38,838 nt of DNA, from the NCBI RefSeq assembly GCF_019956415.1, contig NZ_JAHBDK010000052.1:1-38838 (forward strand). The letters run 5' to 3'. Of the stretch, positions 1 through 9,455 are shown piece by piece. The stretch comes from Pseudomonas sp. GL-B-19. Lineage in GTDB: Bacteria; Pseudomonadota; Gammaproteobacteria; Pseudomonadales; Pseudomonadaceae. The notes beneath the pieces were generated by a model that saw nothing but the letters and a program-made list of their open reading frames with translations, was not told where the DNA came from and did not search any database. Every line of letters starts with the position of its first letter. The stretch's first letter is position 1. Position numbers and translations under genes: made by a program.

Positions 1-995
1 TCAATCCCGGTAAAAATACCGCCGGACGAGTGGCCGGCGAGGCCACACTGGACACGCTCGAGATTATTCGGCAAACCGAAACGGTGCTTGCCTGGATGGT
101 CGACAACCAGTTGGATATTCGCACCGCTCTGAGCATGACGACAGACGTCTACAGTCCCATCTTCACGCCAGAGTTGCATAATTTCACGCACAACCTCTAC
201 ACGTCGCTTATCGGCGATAGTGTCGCGTCTAGCCATCAGACCAACGAACCGATTTCTCCAGAGCTTGCGAAAAGGCTGCACCAAGCCATTGCACCGGTAT
301 TTAAAAGCAAACCTAATGTGATGGGTAAATTGCTGCAATGGCAGGACTTTTTCTTTCGCACAGCGGATGGCACTGCGGCCTATGGCCTCGGTGATTTCTG
401 GGCCGATGTGATTCGGGTACACGGTACTGAACCGGAAGAGAGTGATTCGCAAGCCTCAGCCAACATCGCTCGTTACAGCCAGGGCATGGCGCAATACGCC
501 CTTATCAGCCAATGGGCCGATTTGACCGAGCAAGACCTGTACCTGATTGTCGACTGTCCCAGCTGGTTTATGCCGGACGCCGGAGTAGAGCCGTCCATGC
601 CATTGCTTTTGCGCATCGCACGGCTCAAACAATGGTTGTCGCGAATCGTTGTTCCGGCCTCCGAAGCGTTCGGCTATTTCGAGATGGCTAATCAACAGGG
701 CCAGGTACCTGTCCAGGCACTTGCCGCGCTGGCAACGATCCATGGATGGGACTCGAAAAAAACTGTCCTGATGAACAGCTATCTGATTAGTAAAAATATT
801 TATCAGGGTTTTCCAAAATACCTTGATGACGTTTTTCATCTGGAAACCTGGATGCAAGCCAGTGCGCATTTAAACGTCGGCAGCAACTGCATTGCCCAGC
901 TTTTTGAGATGTCCAGGCCGCAATCAGTCCATCCGGGATTGTCGAATCTGATTCGTGGTGTCGCCGAGCAATTAAGCGCAGCGATCAAGAACTAA
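1..995 (+). CDS. tcaA: TcaA-like Tc toxin A subunit, C-terminal part (5' partial)
   Basis: The reading frame is open through the left edge, so only about the last 330 residues are present. A GTG at position 30 lies inside this continuing frame and is not a credible start. The sequence is helix-rich, has no signal peptide or catalytic motif that I can see, and resembles the C-terminal part of the TcaA class. In Photorhabdus-type split systems TcaA and TcaB together make the TcA pentamer, which binds the target cell and injects the toxin. The assignment rests mostly on its position, 33 bp upstream of an unmistakable tcaB and in the same orientation. The stop is TAA at 993-995. It is probably co-transcribed with tcaB, tcaC and tccC1 from a promoter outside the window. 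Confidence 0.8.
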   Translation, partial: NPGKNTAGRVAGEATLDTLEIIRQTETVLAWMVDNQLDIRTALSMTTDVYSPIFTPELHNFTHNLYTSLIGDSVASSHQTNEPISPELAKRLHQAIAPVFKSKPNVMGKLLQWQDFFFRTADGTAAYGLGDFWADVIRVHGTEPEESDSQASANIARYSQGMAQYALISQWADLTEQDLYLIVDCPSWFMPDAGVEPSMPLLLRIARLKQWLSRIVVPASEAFGYFEMANQQGQVPVQALAALATIHGWDSKKTVLMNSYLISKNIYQGFPKYLDDVFHLETWMQASAHLNVGSNCIAQLFEMSRPQSVHPGLSNLIRGVAEQLSAAIKN

Positions 996-1028
996 TCCGT
1001 TGTCACTATTCAGTATCTGGAGCACATC

Positions 1029-4000
1029 ATGAATAACCACACCGCCATCAATGCCATCCAGACCGCGCGACGCGATGCGCTGGTTGACTATTACACTACT
1101 TATTGCATCCCTAAAACAGCATTGGGAGATGGGACACCCTTGAGCTTGCGCGTTAAAAATGCCGAGGATCTTTACGAGTATTTGTTACTCGACACCCGGA
1201 TTGGCCCAGAAGTCCTGACTTCTCGGGTTGCCGAAACCATTTCCAGCTTGCAGCTATACATCAACCGCTGTCTGGGAGGGATTGACCCGGATGTAAACGA
1301 CACTGTCGGCTCGAGCATGGTTAAGGAGTCCATGCCTGGCGGTTTTCTTTATGACTGGCCGGATTACAATCAGGTGTATTCGACTTGGGCGGGCAAGGAG
1401 CGTTTGCAGTATTATCCTTCGACGTATCTTGATCCCGGGTTGCGTTACGGTAAAACTGAACTGTTCAAGACGCTTGAAGATACTATCAATCAGGGACGTA
1501 TTTCCGATAGCCGTGTGCAAGCAGGCTTCCAGCAGTATCTGTTGGGTTTTGAAACCCTTGCCAATCTAGAAACCATCAGCGGTTACCAAGCAGGAACAGA
1601 TGCCCGGGTTGAAAGTAGAGACACCGTATATTTTATTGGTCGTAGTCAGAATGTACCGCACAGTTATTACTGGCGCAGTTGCAATATGGCGGTACGTAAC
1701 GACGAAGGTGCGCTTACTGGAGGAGCCTGGTCGCAATGGCTAAAGATCAATGCTCCGACCGAGGAGGCATTGGATAGCATGATAAGGCCATGCTGGTTTA
1801 ATAATCGACTATATATTTGCTGGATCAGCCAAATGGCAAAGGGCGGCCCAGATGGCAATGGCGGAAAACTTGAACACGATTACTTCAATAATATTTGGTA
1901 TTTGCAGGGTGATGGTACGTGGGTGTCCTATCGGAAAAATATCCTTGCTATCAAACCTTCTAAGTTTGCACTTATTAATAGCATTCCAGACAAAAAGTTG
2001 ACATTTTTAGATGAGGTTTATATTCCTGAGGGTAAGGATTTCTTATTCTCAGATACGTTGGCTCATAGAAAAGCCAAGGTAGGAGATTCCTTTGAATATT
2101 CTATGCTTAACGCACGGGCTACTATTGAAGATTGGGTGGGCGATACCATCTATTTGCGTTTCAATATTACTGCAACCGCCGTCATCAATTTTTTTGATGA
2201 GAACGACAGAGAGGTTGGTGGTGTTTTTATTGATGTCGATGATAGGGCTCTCCATGGCTTTCAATTACCGAGTAAAGTTAAATATGTAGAGTTATGGTTG
2301 GTGAAAGGGGAAGCCTCTGAGCTAAATAGAATGTATGTCTACAAAAACGTGAGTTTATTATTTTTTGAAAAACTGTTTCATTTGGGTGATGGCGCTCTTA
2401 AGTGCGCTCAGGGTAGCTCGGCGGAAATAGTTGTCACCCAATTAGAGACCAACTCAGCGTTGAATTTTGTTTCTGCGCTGCAGCGCGATGGCGTGGACGG
2501 TCTTTTAAATTACAGTAGCCAGACCCAGAATGTTGAATTGAATAACACGGCTTCGATTGATTTCAATGGGTCCTACGGGCTGTATTTTTGGGAGATTTTC
2601 TTCCACAGCTGCTTCCTGATTGCCGATCGATACTTGACCGAACAAAACTACGCAAGTGCCAAACTATGGCACCAATATATTTTTTCGCCAACGGGCTACC
2701 GCAACAGCCGCGGTGAGTTGGACAAACCGGGCGGCGAGACACGTTACTGGAACGTTGTACCGCTGCAAACCGACCAGACCTGGAATGCGTCAATCCCGGA
2801 GACGGTCGACCCAGACGTCATCGCCATGAATGACCCCATGCATTACAAGATGGCGATCTTCCTCAGCAGTGTGAACGCGCTGATCGAACATGGCGACGAT
2901 TGCTATCGGATGCAGCAACGTGACTACATAGGCCAGGCGAAAATGTACTACATACAAGCCTCGCAAATGCTGGGGCCGCGGCCGGAGATTCATTACACCA
3001 ACAGTTGGCCTGATCCCTCAGTCGCAGACGAAGCATCCCATATCCTCGCACGGCAACTCTCCAATATTGACGATCAGGCGCCAAACGACGGGTTTGTGGC
3101 TTTTGAGCAATATCTCAGCAGCAAAAACGGCAGCTTTTTACCCCCTTACAACGCCGACCTGTTGCTGTACTGGGACAAATTGGAGGTGCGCCTCTACAAC
3201 CTGCGCAACAACCTGACCCTCGATGGCCAGCCGTTGGTTCTGCCGCTGTTTGCCACGCCGGTTTCACCCACGGCCTTGCAGCTTCAGCACGGCGCGGGCA
3301 ACGGCGCAGCGGGTGGTTCCGTGCCCGCCAATCAGCAGGTCAGTGAATTTCGCTTCCCGGTATTGATGGACAAGGCCCGCACGGCGGTGAGCAGCGTCAT
3401 TCAGTTCGGTAGCGCACTGCAAACGGCATTGCTGCAACGTGACAACGAGTACATGACCCTGTTGGTACAGACCCAGCAGCAACAGATTTCGACACTGACT
3501 CAGGAGCTTCAGGTCGATAACATCGCCTCGCTGACCTCCGGGGTGACCGCCGCAACAGAAGCGCTGAACAGTGCAAAGACTCGCCTGGCGCATTACACCG
3601 GCCTTTACAACAACTGGATTTCCAGCGGTGAGCAGAGTGCCATGGATCTGCGTGTGGCAGCCGGGGCGTTGAACGCCGGCTCGCTGATCAGCAACGTGGT
3701 GGGTGCTGCGGTTGAATTGGCACCTAACACCTTCGGGCTGGCTGTGGGTGGATCGCGATGGGGCGGTGCGGCACGTGCGGTGGCCTTTGGGTTGCAAGCA
3801 ACGGCGACGATCCTGGAAACCTCTGCCCAGCGCCTGGATATCAGTGAGCAATACCGACGTCGACGCGCGGACTGGCAGATTCAGAAGCAAGGTGCGGAGT
3901 TCGAAGTCAAACAGCTGACGGCACAAATTCAGTCGCAGAATCAGCAACTGGCGATGGCGCAAAAGCAAAAAGCGCTGTACGCACAGGAGCTGAGCAATAT

Positions 4001-4805
4001 GCGTGCGCAGTACGCCCTGCAGACCACGCGCTTCACCGGGCTGGAGTTGTTTAACTGGATGGCCGGTCGACTTTCTTCGCTTTACTACCAGCTGTATGAC
4101 AGCGCGCTGGCGCTGTGCCTGACGACGAAAGCTGCGCTGGGACGCGAAATAGGTGATTCCAACGCCGGCAGTCTGTTCACCACGCCAATGTGGAACGATC
4201 TGTACCAGGGGTTGCTGGCCGGGGAAAGCTTGCAACTGGAGCTGCAAAAAATGGAGAACATCTACCTGCGCCTGGACAAACGTGGGCTGGAGATTCAGAA
4301 AACCATTTCGCTCAATACTCAAATCACTCGAGCCGACAGCAGTAAAAGCTTTTCCGTGTTCCTCAAAGGGGCGCTTTCGGGCAACCCGGTTGTTGCGGCT
4401 GGCGGCGTAGCAATCAAGACGGTGAACGGCGACAAGCTGGTCATTGAGCTGGACATCGCTGAGCTTGATCTGAATGACGCCTATGGCAGTACGGGTAAGG
4501 TCGGGCGCTTCAAAAATATCAGCGTTTCGTTACCGGCGTTGATTGGGCCTTATCAGGATGTAGAGGCCACCTTGAGCAGGGGCGACGGCAACTATGTTGC
4601 GCTGTCCCGCGGGCTCGATGATTCGGGCTTGTTTATGGTCGACTTCAACGATCCGAAATACTTGCCGTTTGAAGGCGATTCAACCACCACCGGGACGCTC
4701 GTTCTGACGTTCTTTAATGCCGGCACAGGTCAGCAGCAGCGTGAGCTGGTGGAAAGCCTGGTCGATGTCATTTTCCATCTCCGCTACACCCTCAAAGGGT
4801 ACTGA
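1029..4805 (+). CDS. tcaB: TcaB-like Tc toxin A subunit (channel and TcB-binding half of TcA)
   Basis: This 1258-aa protein is slightly longer than Photorhabdus TcaB. The ATG at 1029 follows GGAG about 7 nt upstream. The N-terminal part (about 1-180) is conserved in style, about 180-480 is probably the neuraminidase-like and receptor-binding region, and about 800-1075 is a long helical section. That section contains two Gln-rich coiled arms flanking a Gly/Ala-rich hydrophobic tip (about 880-930), as expected for the TcA translocation channel that enters the membrane. The last ~180 residues are beta-rich and should form the TcB-binding funnel. It would pair with TcaA to make the pentamer that docks TcaC-TccC. 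The DNA for about residues 270-465 is visibly more AT-rich than the flanks, suggesting exchange of a surface domain. Confidence 0.93.
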   Translation: MNNHTAINAIQTARRDALVDYYTTYCIPKTALGDGTPLSLRVKNAEDLYEYLLLDTRIGPEVLTSRVAETISSLQLYINRCLGGIDPDVNDTVGSSMVKESMPGGFLYDWPDYNQVYSTWAGKERLQYYPSTYLDPGLRYGKTELFKTLEDTINQGRISDSRVQAGFQQYLLGFETLANLETISGYQAGTDARVESRDTVYFIGRSQNVPHSYYWRSCNMAVRNDEGALTGGAWSQWLKINAPTEEALDSMIRPCWFNNRLYICWISQMAKGGPDGNGGKLEHDYFNNIWYLQGDGTWVSYRKNILAIKPSKFALINSIPDKKLTFLDEVYIPEGKDFLFSDTLAHRKAKVGDSFEYSMLNARATIEDWVGDTIYLRFNITATAVINFFDENDREVGGVFIDVDDRALHGFQLPSKVKYVELWLVKGEASELNRMYVYKNVSLLFFEKLFHLGDGALKCAQGSSAEIVVTQLETNSALNFVSALQRDGVDGLLNYSSQTQNVELNNTASIDFNGSYGLYFWEIFFHSCFLIADRYLTEQNYASAKLWHQYIFSPTGYRNSRGELDKPGGETRYWNVVPLQTDQTWNASIPETVDPDVIAMNDPMHYKMAIFLSSVNALIEHGDDCYRMQQRDYIGQAKMYYIQASQMLGPRPEIHYTNSWPDPSVADEASHILARQLSNIDDQAPNDGFVAFEQYLSSKNGSFLPPYNADLLLYWDKLEVRLYNLRNNLTLDGQPLVLPLFATPVSPTALQLQHGAGNGAAGGSVPANQQVSEFRFPVLMDKARTAVSSVIQFGSALQTALLQRDNEYMTLLVQTQQQQISTLTQELQVDNIASLTSGVTAATEALNSAKTRLAHYTGLYNNWISSGEQSAMDLRVAAGALNAGSLISNVVGAAVELAPNTFGLAVGGSRWGGAARAVAFGLQATATILETSAQRLDISEQYRRRRADWQIQKQGAEFEVKQLTAQIQSQNQQLAMAQKQKALYAQELSNMRAQYALQTTRFTGLELFNWMAGRLSSLYYQLYDSALALCLTTKAALGREIGDSNAGSLFTTPMWNDLYQGLLAGESLQLELQKMENIYLRLDKRGLEIQKTISLNTQITRADSSKSFSVFLKGALSGNPVVAAGGVAIKTVNGDKLVIELDIAELDLNDAYGSTGKVGRFKNISVSLPALIGPYQDVEATLSRGDGNYVALSRGLDDSGLFMVDFNDPKYLPFEGDSTTTGTLVLTFFNAGTGQQQRELVESLVDVIFHLRYTLKGY

Positions 4806-4877
4806 CAGTGGCCGCGTGCCAGGGGCTCAGCCCTTGGCCGCGTTGGAGAACACCCGCGCAACTTTTGAGGATGAATT

Positions 4878-7800
4878 ATGAATACCAGTCAGAACACTCC
4901 CGTTGAAGTGAATCAACCCTCGCTGCCCAAAGGTGGTGGGGCAATCCAGGGCATGGGGGAGGCCCTGGGCAGCGTCGGTTTGACGGGTATGTCCAGCCGA
5001 ACGCTGGCATTGCCTGTGTCCGCCGGACGAGGTCATGCCCCTGCATTGTCGTTGAACTACAGCAGCGGTTCCGGTAATGGCGCTTTCGCCATGGGGTGGG
5101 GGCTTTCTGAAATGACGATCCGCCGACGCACCAGTCGCGGCGCGCCCTTGTATCAGGAAGACGATACGTATTTGGCGCCGGATGGCGAGGTTTTGGTTCC
5201 AGAAACCGGCTCCGATCACAACGTGATCACCACCCAGCGCGACAGCTATGGTGGGCTGGACCTCGACCACACCTATACGGTCACGCGTTACTTTCCATGT
5301 ATCGAAGGTTCATTCAGCAGGATCGAACGCTGGAGCCCGGCAACTACCGAGGGTGATTTCTGGTTGTTGCACACGGCAGATGGTCAACTGCATTGTCTGG
5401 GCAAGTCCGCCGAGGCGCGGATTACCGATCCTGCACAACCGGGCCATATCGGTGTCTGGCTGCTTGAAGAGTCAGTGACCTTGACCGGGGAGCACATTCG
5501 CTATCGCTACAAGCAGGAAGACACTGCTAATTGCATCCTGAGTGGCCAGGAAGCTTCTCGGTCACACACCGCCAATCGCTATTTGCAATATGTCGAGTAC
5601 GGTAACGTCACGGAATATCAGCCACTCTATGCCTGGCGTAAATTCACGCAGACAGAGACTCCGGCATGGCTGTTTACGTTGGTATTTGACTATGGTGAGC
5701 GGACACTGGACCCGCTGATAGCGCCGCCGTTGTTGTCCTCTGACAGTTGGCCGTGCCGCGCAGATTCATTCTCCGACTACTCGTTCGGTTTTGAAGTGCG
5801 CACACACCGGCTGTGTCAGCAAGTGTTGATGTTTCACCATTTTTCCCAGGAGCTCGAACAGTCGGACAAACTGGTCTCGCGTCTGCTGCTGGAGTACCAA
5901 CAGTCGCCGCAACTGACTCAGTTGATCGGCGCACAAGTGTTGGCCTATGAGCGTGACGGAACCGTTCAATCCCGACCACCAGTGGATTGGTCTTACAGCT
6001 CATTTACACCGGACTTTAACTCGTCCGGCTATTCGGCATTGCCATCGTTCCCAAGCCTCAATGATGGTCAGCAGTATCAATTAGTTGACTTGTTGGGCGA
6101 AGGCCTCTCCGGAGTTCTCTATCAGGAAGGTAACGACTGGCGCTACCGGGCGCCGATTCGCGGTACGCAAGGCCCTGATGCGGTCAGCTACGCGCCTTGG
6201 CAATCATTGCCGCAACTGCCTTCTCTGTTGCCTGAGGGAAGTGAGCGAAAGGCACTTGTCGACCTCATGGGCACAGGTCGACTCAACTGGCTGATTGCAC
6301 AACCAGGGTTGGCGGGTTATTTCACGTTGAACCCCGATCAGCGTTGGAGCCATTTCGTACCCTCTCCGGCATTCCCCACAGAGTTCTTGCATCCATCAGC
6401 GCAGATGGCCGATCTGATGGGTACTGGCCTGCCCGATCTGGCCTTGATTGGCCCCAAAAGTGTTCGGCTGTACGCCAACCAACGGGAGCAGGGCTACGGC
6501 ACAGGGCAAGATGTTGCTCATGACGGCGATGATCGTTTGCCGATGCAGTCGGGTGATCAAGCATCGATTGTTGCGTTCAGTGATGTGCTGGGCTCAGGTC
6601 AGCAGCATCTGGTCCAGATCCGCTATAACCAGCTCACCTGCTGGCCAAATCTGGGGAGAGGGGCTTTCGGCGAACCGTTGGTACTGGCACAGCTGCCGTT
6701 TGACGAACATACGTTCAATCCTTCCAGGGTTTTTCTGGCTGATCTGGACGGTTCCGGGGCGGCTGATCTGATTTATGCCGAGTCTGAGCGGTTTCTGATC
6801 TTCCTTAATCAGTCCGGCAACGGTTTCAGCCGTGTGCCACTGATTTTGCCGATGCCTGTGGGTGTGCGGTTTGACCAACTGGACCAGGTCAACTTTGCCG
6901 ATCTCAGTGGTACCGGAACGACCTCGCTGGTACTGACTGTCACCCATACCAAACCCCAGCACTGGCACTACAACTTTGCAGCGACCAAGCCCTATTTGTT
7001 GCTGTCATCCAACAACAATATGGGCACCCATACGAGCTATACCTATCGCAGTTCTGCACAAGAATGGCTCGACGAAAAGCAGGCATCGCCCGAGAGTGTC
7101 TGTGAGCTGCCATTCGCTGTACCCGTGGTGTCGACACAGAGCATGCTGGATGAGATCAGCGGTAATTGCCTCACGCAGCAATACCTCTATCGACACGGTG
7201 TCTATGATGGTGTTGAACGGGAATTTCGTGGTTTTGGCTTTGTCCAGCACCTGGACACTGAGCAGCATGCCCAAGCGACCGCGAGTGATCTACCGACGGC
7301 TGCGCCGACGCTGACCAAGGTCTGGTACAACACCGGGCGGGAAGGTGAGGGGTTGTCCGGTGCGCTTCCTTATGAAGACGCTTTGGTATTTGGCCTGGGG
7401 GCGCCGCGCTTGACCCGGTTAAATCCTGTGACCGGCAATGATGATCTGCTGACATCGATTGACAGTTCTACTCGCTATCAGCTGTACCGTGCCTTGAAAG
7501 GCAGCATGCAACGGACAGAGATTTACGGTGAGGACGCCAGTCCCCAGCAGGGCGTTCCGTACAGTGTCCAGACAACTCGGATGCAGGTTCGCTTGCTTCA
7601 GAATGCCGTTTCTCCAGAGGCATACAGTGTCGTCCTGCCGATGGCTCTGGAGCAGCTAAGCGTCGGTTACGAGCGCATTGCCGGTGACCCTGTCGTTCAG
7701 CAGCAGGTGACTTTGCGGACCGATGAGTTTGGTGCTCCGCTCTGGACCGTTGGTGTCAATTACCCTCGTCAGCCCAAACCGCTTACAAGCCCTTACCCGG

Positions 7801-9455
7801 CTACAGTCCCGAATGCCATGTGGGCGAGCACTTACGACGAAAGCCAGGCACCGCTGCGCCTGACCGAGAGTCGCAGCAGTGTCTACAACCTGACACACCC
7901 GGATGCATGGCGACTGGGGCTGCCTTATCAGCAACGGCAAAATGTGTTGATGCACGCGACAGGGTACAGCGGCTACCCCTTGACCCGCAGTGGTTTAAGT
8001 TACGAAGCGCTGATCGCATCGGATAGCCTGACCGGCACGACACAACCGCGCACCTTTGCGGGACAAACAGTCACTTATTATTTCAATGCTTCAGGTACAG
8101 ATGTTCTCCTCGCGGGCACACCACCCCCTGCGCTGGCATTGGTCCATCATCAGGAAACGGCGGAACTCGATGACGAGTCGCTCAAGGCGTATGACGGCGT
8201 TTCGACCCTTGATCTGGAGGTTGCCTTACCCGCCGCGGGCTATTTGAAGCGCAGCAAGGTGTTAAGTGAGCCGACAGACGTAAACCCGGACATTTGGGTG
8301 ATTCCCGGCGGTTACAGCACCTATGTCGAAAATGGCAACTGGTTGCCGTTCTACCGGCCAAGAGCGATGCGAAGTACGCCCATCGTGGCGCCTCAAACAT
8401 TCACCTACGATGTGCACAGTTGCGTTGTCACGTCTGTCACTGACGGTGCAGGCAATCGGGTTCAGGCGTTTTACGATTACCGTTTTCTCAGCCCGAATTG
8501 CATCATCGATGCAAACGAAAACACCCAGGAAGTGCTGTTCGATGCCTTGGGGCAGGTGATTGCAAGTTCCGGTTATGGCACTCAGCTGAATGAGGCGGGG
8601 GAGTCAGTGGCCATCGGATTTTCTCCGCTGGCTGCATTTGATTCCAGCCACTCTGCCTTGGCCAGTATCGATGCCGCGCTGGCAACGCCCTCTGCGGCTG
8701 TTCAGCAAGCGGCGCAAGTCTATCTGTATGACTTTTATAGTTGGATGGGGCACCTTTCCAGCGACGAGCTTGCTGCGCTTTCTTCGCCCGGTCAGGGGGC
8801 TGAACTCCAACGTGTACTGCAGCACAATTACCTTCTGACGTTTAACGGTCGGCTGCGCTCACGCGCTGTTGCATGGGCCCGTTCAGGCTTGCCGATCGAG
8901 GGTGTCGGCGAGTCGTTGCGCGGCGCGATTGCCAGTGTGAAGCGTCATCCGGTGCAAGCTGCGACGCTCCTGGCAGATCAATATCCAGGCGCGACCCCCG
9001 CTGCGCAGATCAGGATATCACTGTCACTTTTCGACGGGTTTGGGCGCACCCTGCAGGCCAAACAAAAATGCCCGCCCGGGCTTGCGTATGTCGTCAACGC
9101 TGACGGAACACTGGAGATCGAGGCTGGCAAACCTGTTGAGCGTGATACGGGATCGGCGCCGCGCTGGGCCGTGTCCGGGCGCACCGAGTACGACAATAAA
9201 GGCCAGGCGGTTCGAACGTATCAGCCTTATTTCATTGACGTGCCGATCTATGTCAATGATGACAGCGCCCGAGAGTGGGGGTATGCCGATACCCATTACT
9301 ACGACCCCGTTGGTCGTGAATATCAGGTCACTACCGCGCTGGGTTACTTGCGACGGACGAGTTTTTACCCGTGGTTCACCATCGCCGAAGATGAGAACGA
9401 CACACTGCAAGAGGTCATGGATAACACTCCTTCCTTGCAGAGGGCATTGTCATGA
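4878..9455 (+). CDS. tcaC: TcaC-like Tc toxin B subunit (SpvB / TcdB family)
   Basis: This 1525-aa protein starts at an ATG preceded by GAGG. The order is as in TcB proteins: an N-terminal SpvB-type domain (about 20-330), then repeated blade motifs such as LVDLLGEGLSG, ADLMGTGLPDLALIG, ADLDGSGAADLIYAE and ADLSGTGTTSLVLT (about 390-690). These blades look like the FG-GAP/VCBS beta-propeller that gates contact with TcA. The TcdB middle regions and Rhs-like strands follow, extending to the C-terminus. In known Tc toxins TcB and the Rhs core of TcC assemble into a closed cocoon around the cytotoxic C-terminus. Its TGA stop overlaps the tccC1 ATG (ATGA), so the two are translationally coupled. A partial copy of its DNA lies downstream at 12430-12527. 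Confidence 0.95.
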   Translation: MNTSQNTPVEVNQPSLPKGGGAIQGMGEALGSVGLTGMSSRTLALPVSAGRGHAPALSLNYSSGSGNGAFAMGWGLSEMTIRRRTSRGAPLYQEDDTYLAPDGEVLVPETGSDHNVITTQRDSYGGLDLDHTYTVTRYFPCIEGSFSRIERWSPATTEGDFWLLHTADGQLHCLGKSAEARITDPAQPGHIGVWLLEESVTLTGEHIRYRYKQEDTANCILSGQEASRSHTANRYLQYVEYGNVTEYQPLYAWRKFTQTETPAWLFTLVFDYGERTLDPLIAPPLLSSDSWPCRADSFSDYSFGFEVRTHRLCQQVLMFHHFSQELEQSDKLVSRLLLEYQQSPQLTQLIGAQVLAYERDGTVQSRPPVDWSYSSFTPDFNSSGYSALPSFPSLNDGQQYQLVDLLGEGLSGVLYQEGNDWRYRAPIRGTQGPDAVSYAPWQSLPQLPSLLPEGSERKALVDLMGTGRLNWLIAQPGLAGYFTLNPDQRWSHFVPSPAFPTEFLHPSAQMADLMGTGLPDLALIGPKSVRLYANQREQGYGTGQDVAHDGDDRLPMQSGDQASIVAFSDVLGSGQQHLVQIRYNQLTCWPNLGRGAFGEPLVLAQLPFDEHTFNPSRVFLADLDGSGAADLIYAESERFLIFLNQSGNGFSRVPLILPMPVGVRFDQLDQVNFADLSGTGTTSLVLTVTHTKPQHWHYNFAATKPYLLLSSNNNMGTHTSYTYRSSAQEWLDEKQASPESVCELPFAVPVVSTQSMLDEISGNCLTQQYLYRHGVYDGVEREFRGFGFVQHLDTEQHAQATASDLPTAAPTLTKVWYNTGREGEGLSGALPYEDALVFGLGAPRLTRLNPVTGNDDLLTSIDSSTRYQLYRALKGSMQRTEIYGEDASPQQGVPYSVQTTRMQVRLLQNAVSPEAYSVVLPMALEQLSVGYERIAGDPVVQQQVTLRTDEFGAPLWTVGVNYPRQPKPLTSPYPATVPNAMWASTYDESQAPLRLTESRSSVYNLTHPDAWRLGLPYQQRQNVLMHATGYSGYPLTRSGLSYEALIASDSLTGTTQPRTFAGQTVTYYFNASGTDVLLAGTPPPALALVHHQETAELDDESLKAYDGVSTLDLEVALPAAGYLKRSKVLSEPTDVNPDIWVIPGGYSTYVENGNWLPFYRPRAMRSTPIVAPQTFTYDVHSCVVTSVTDGAGNRVQAFYDYRFLSPNCIIDANENTQEVLFDALGQVIASSGYGTQLNEAGESVAIGFSPLAAFDSSHSALASIDAALATPSAAVQQAAQVYLYDFYSWMGHLSSDELAALSSPGQGAELQRVLQHNYLLTFNGRLRSRAVAWARSGLPIEGVGESLRGAIASVKRHPVQAATLLADQYPGATPAAQIRISLSLFDGFGRTLQAKQKCPPGLAYVVNADGTLEIEAGKPVERDTGSAPRWAVSGRTEYDNKGQAVRTYQPYFIDVPIYVNDDSAREWGYADTHYYDPVGREYQVTTALGYLRRTSFYPWFTIAEDENDTLQEVMDNTPSLQRALS

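Noticed and set aside
3264..4322. 352-codon minus-strand frame opposite tcaB
   Set aside because: It is an antisense shadow of the coiled-coil-coding part of tcaB, and the Leu/Gln/Arg-rich translation has no recognisable protein features.
4819..4837. Hairpin (CCAGGGGCT / AGCCCTTGG) between tcaB and tcaC as a terminator
   Set aside because: It has a very tight loop, a wobble pair and no T tract, and the genes must be co-expressed. It is at most a processing or translational element.
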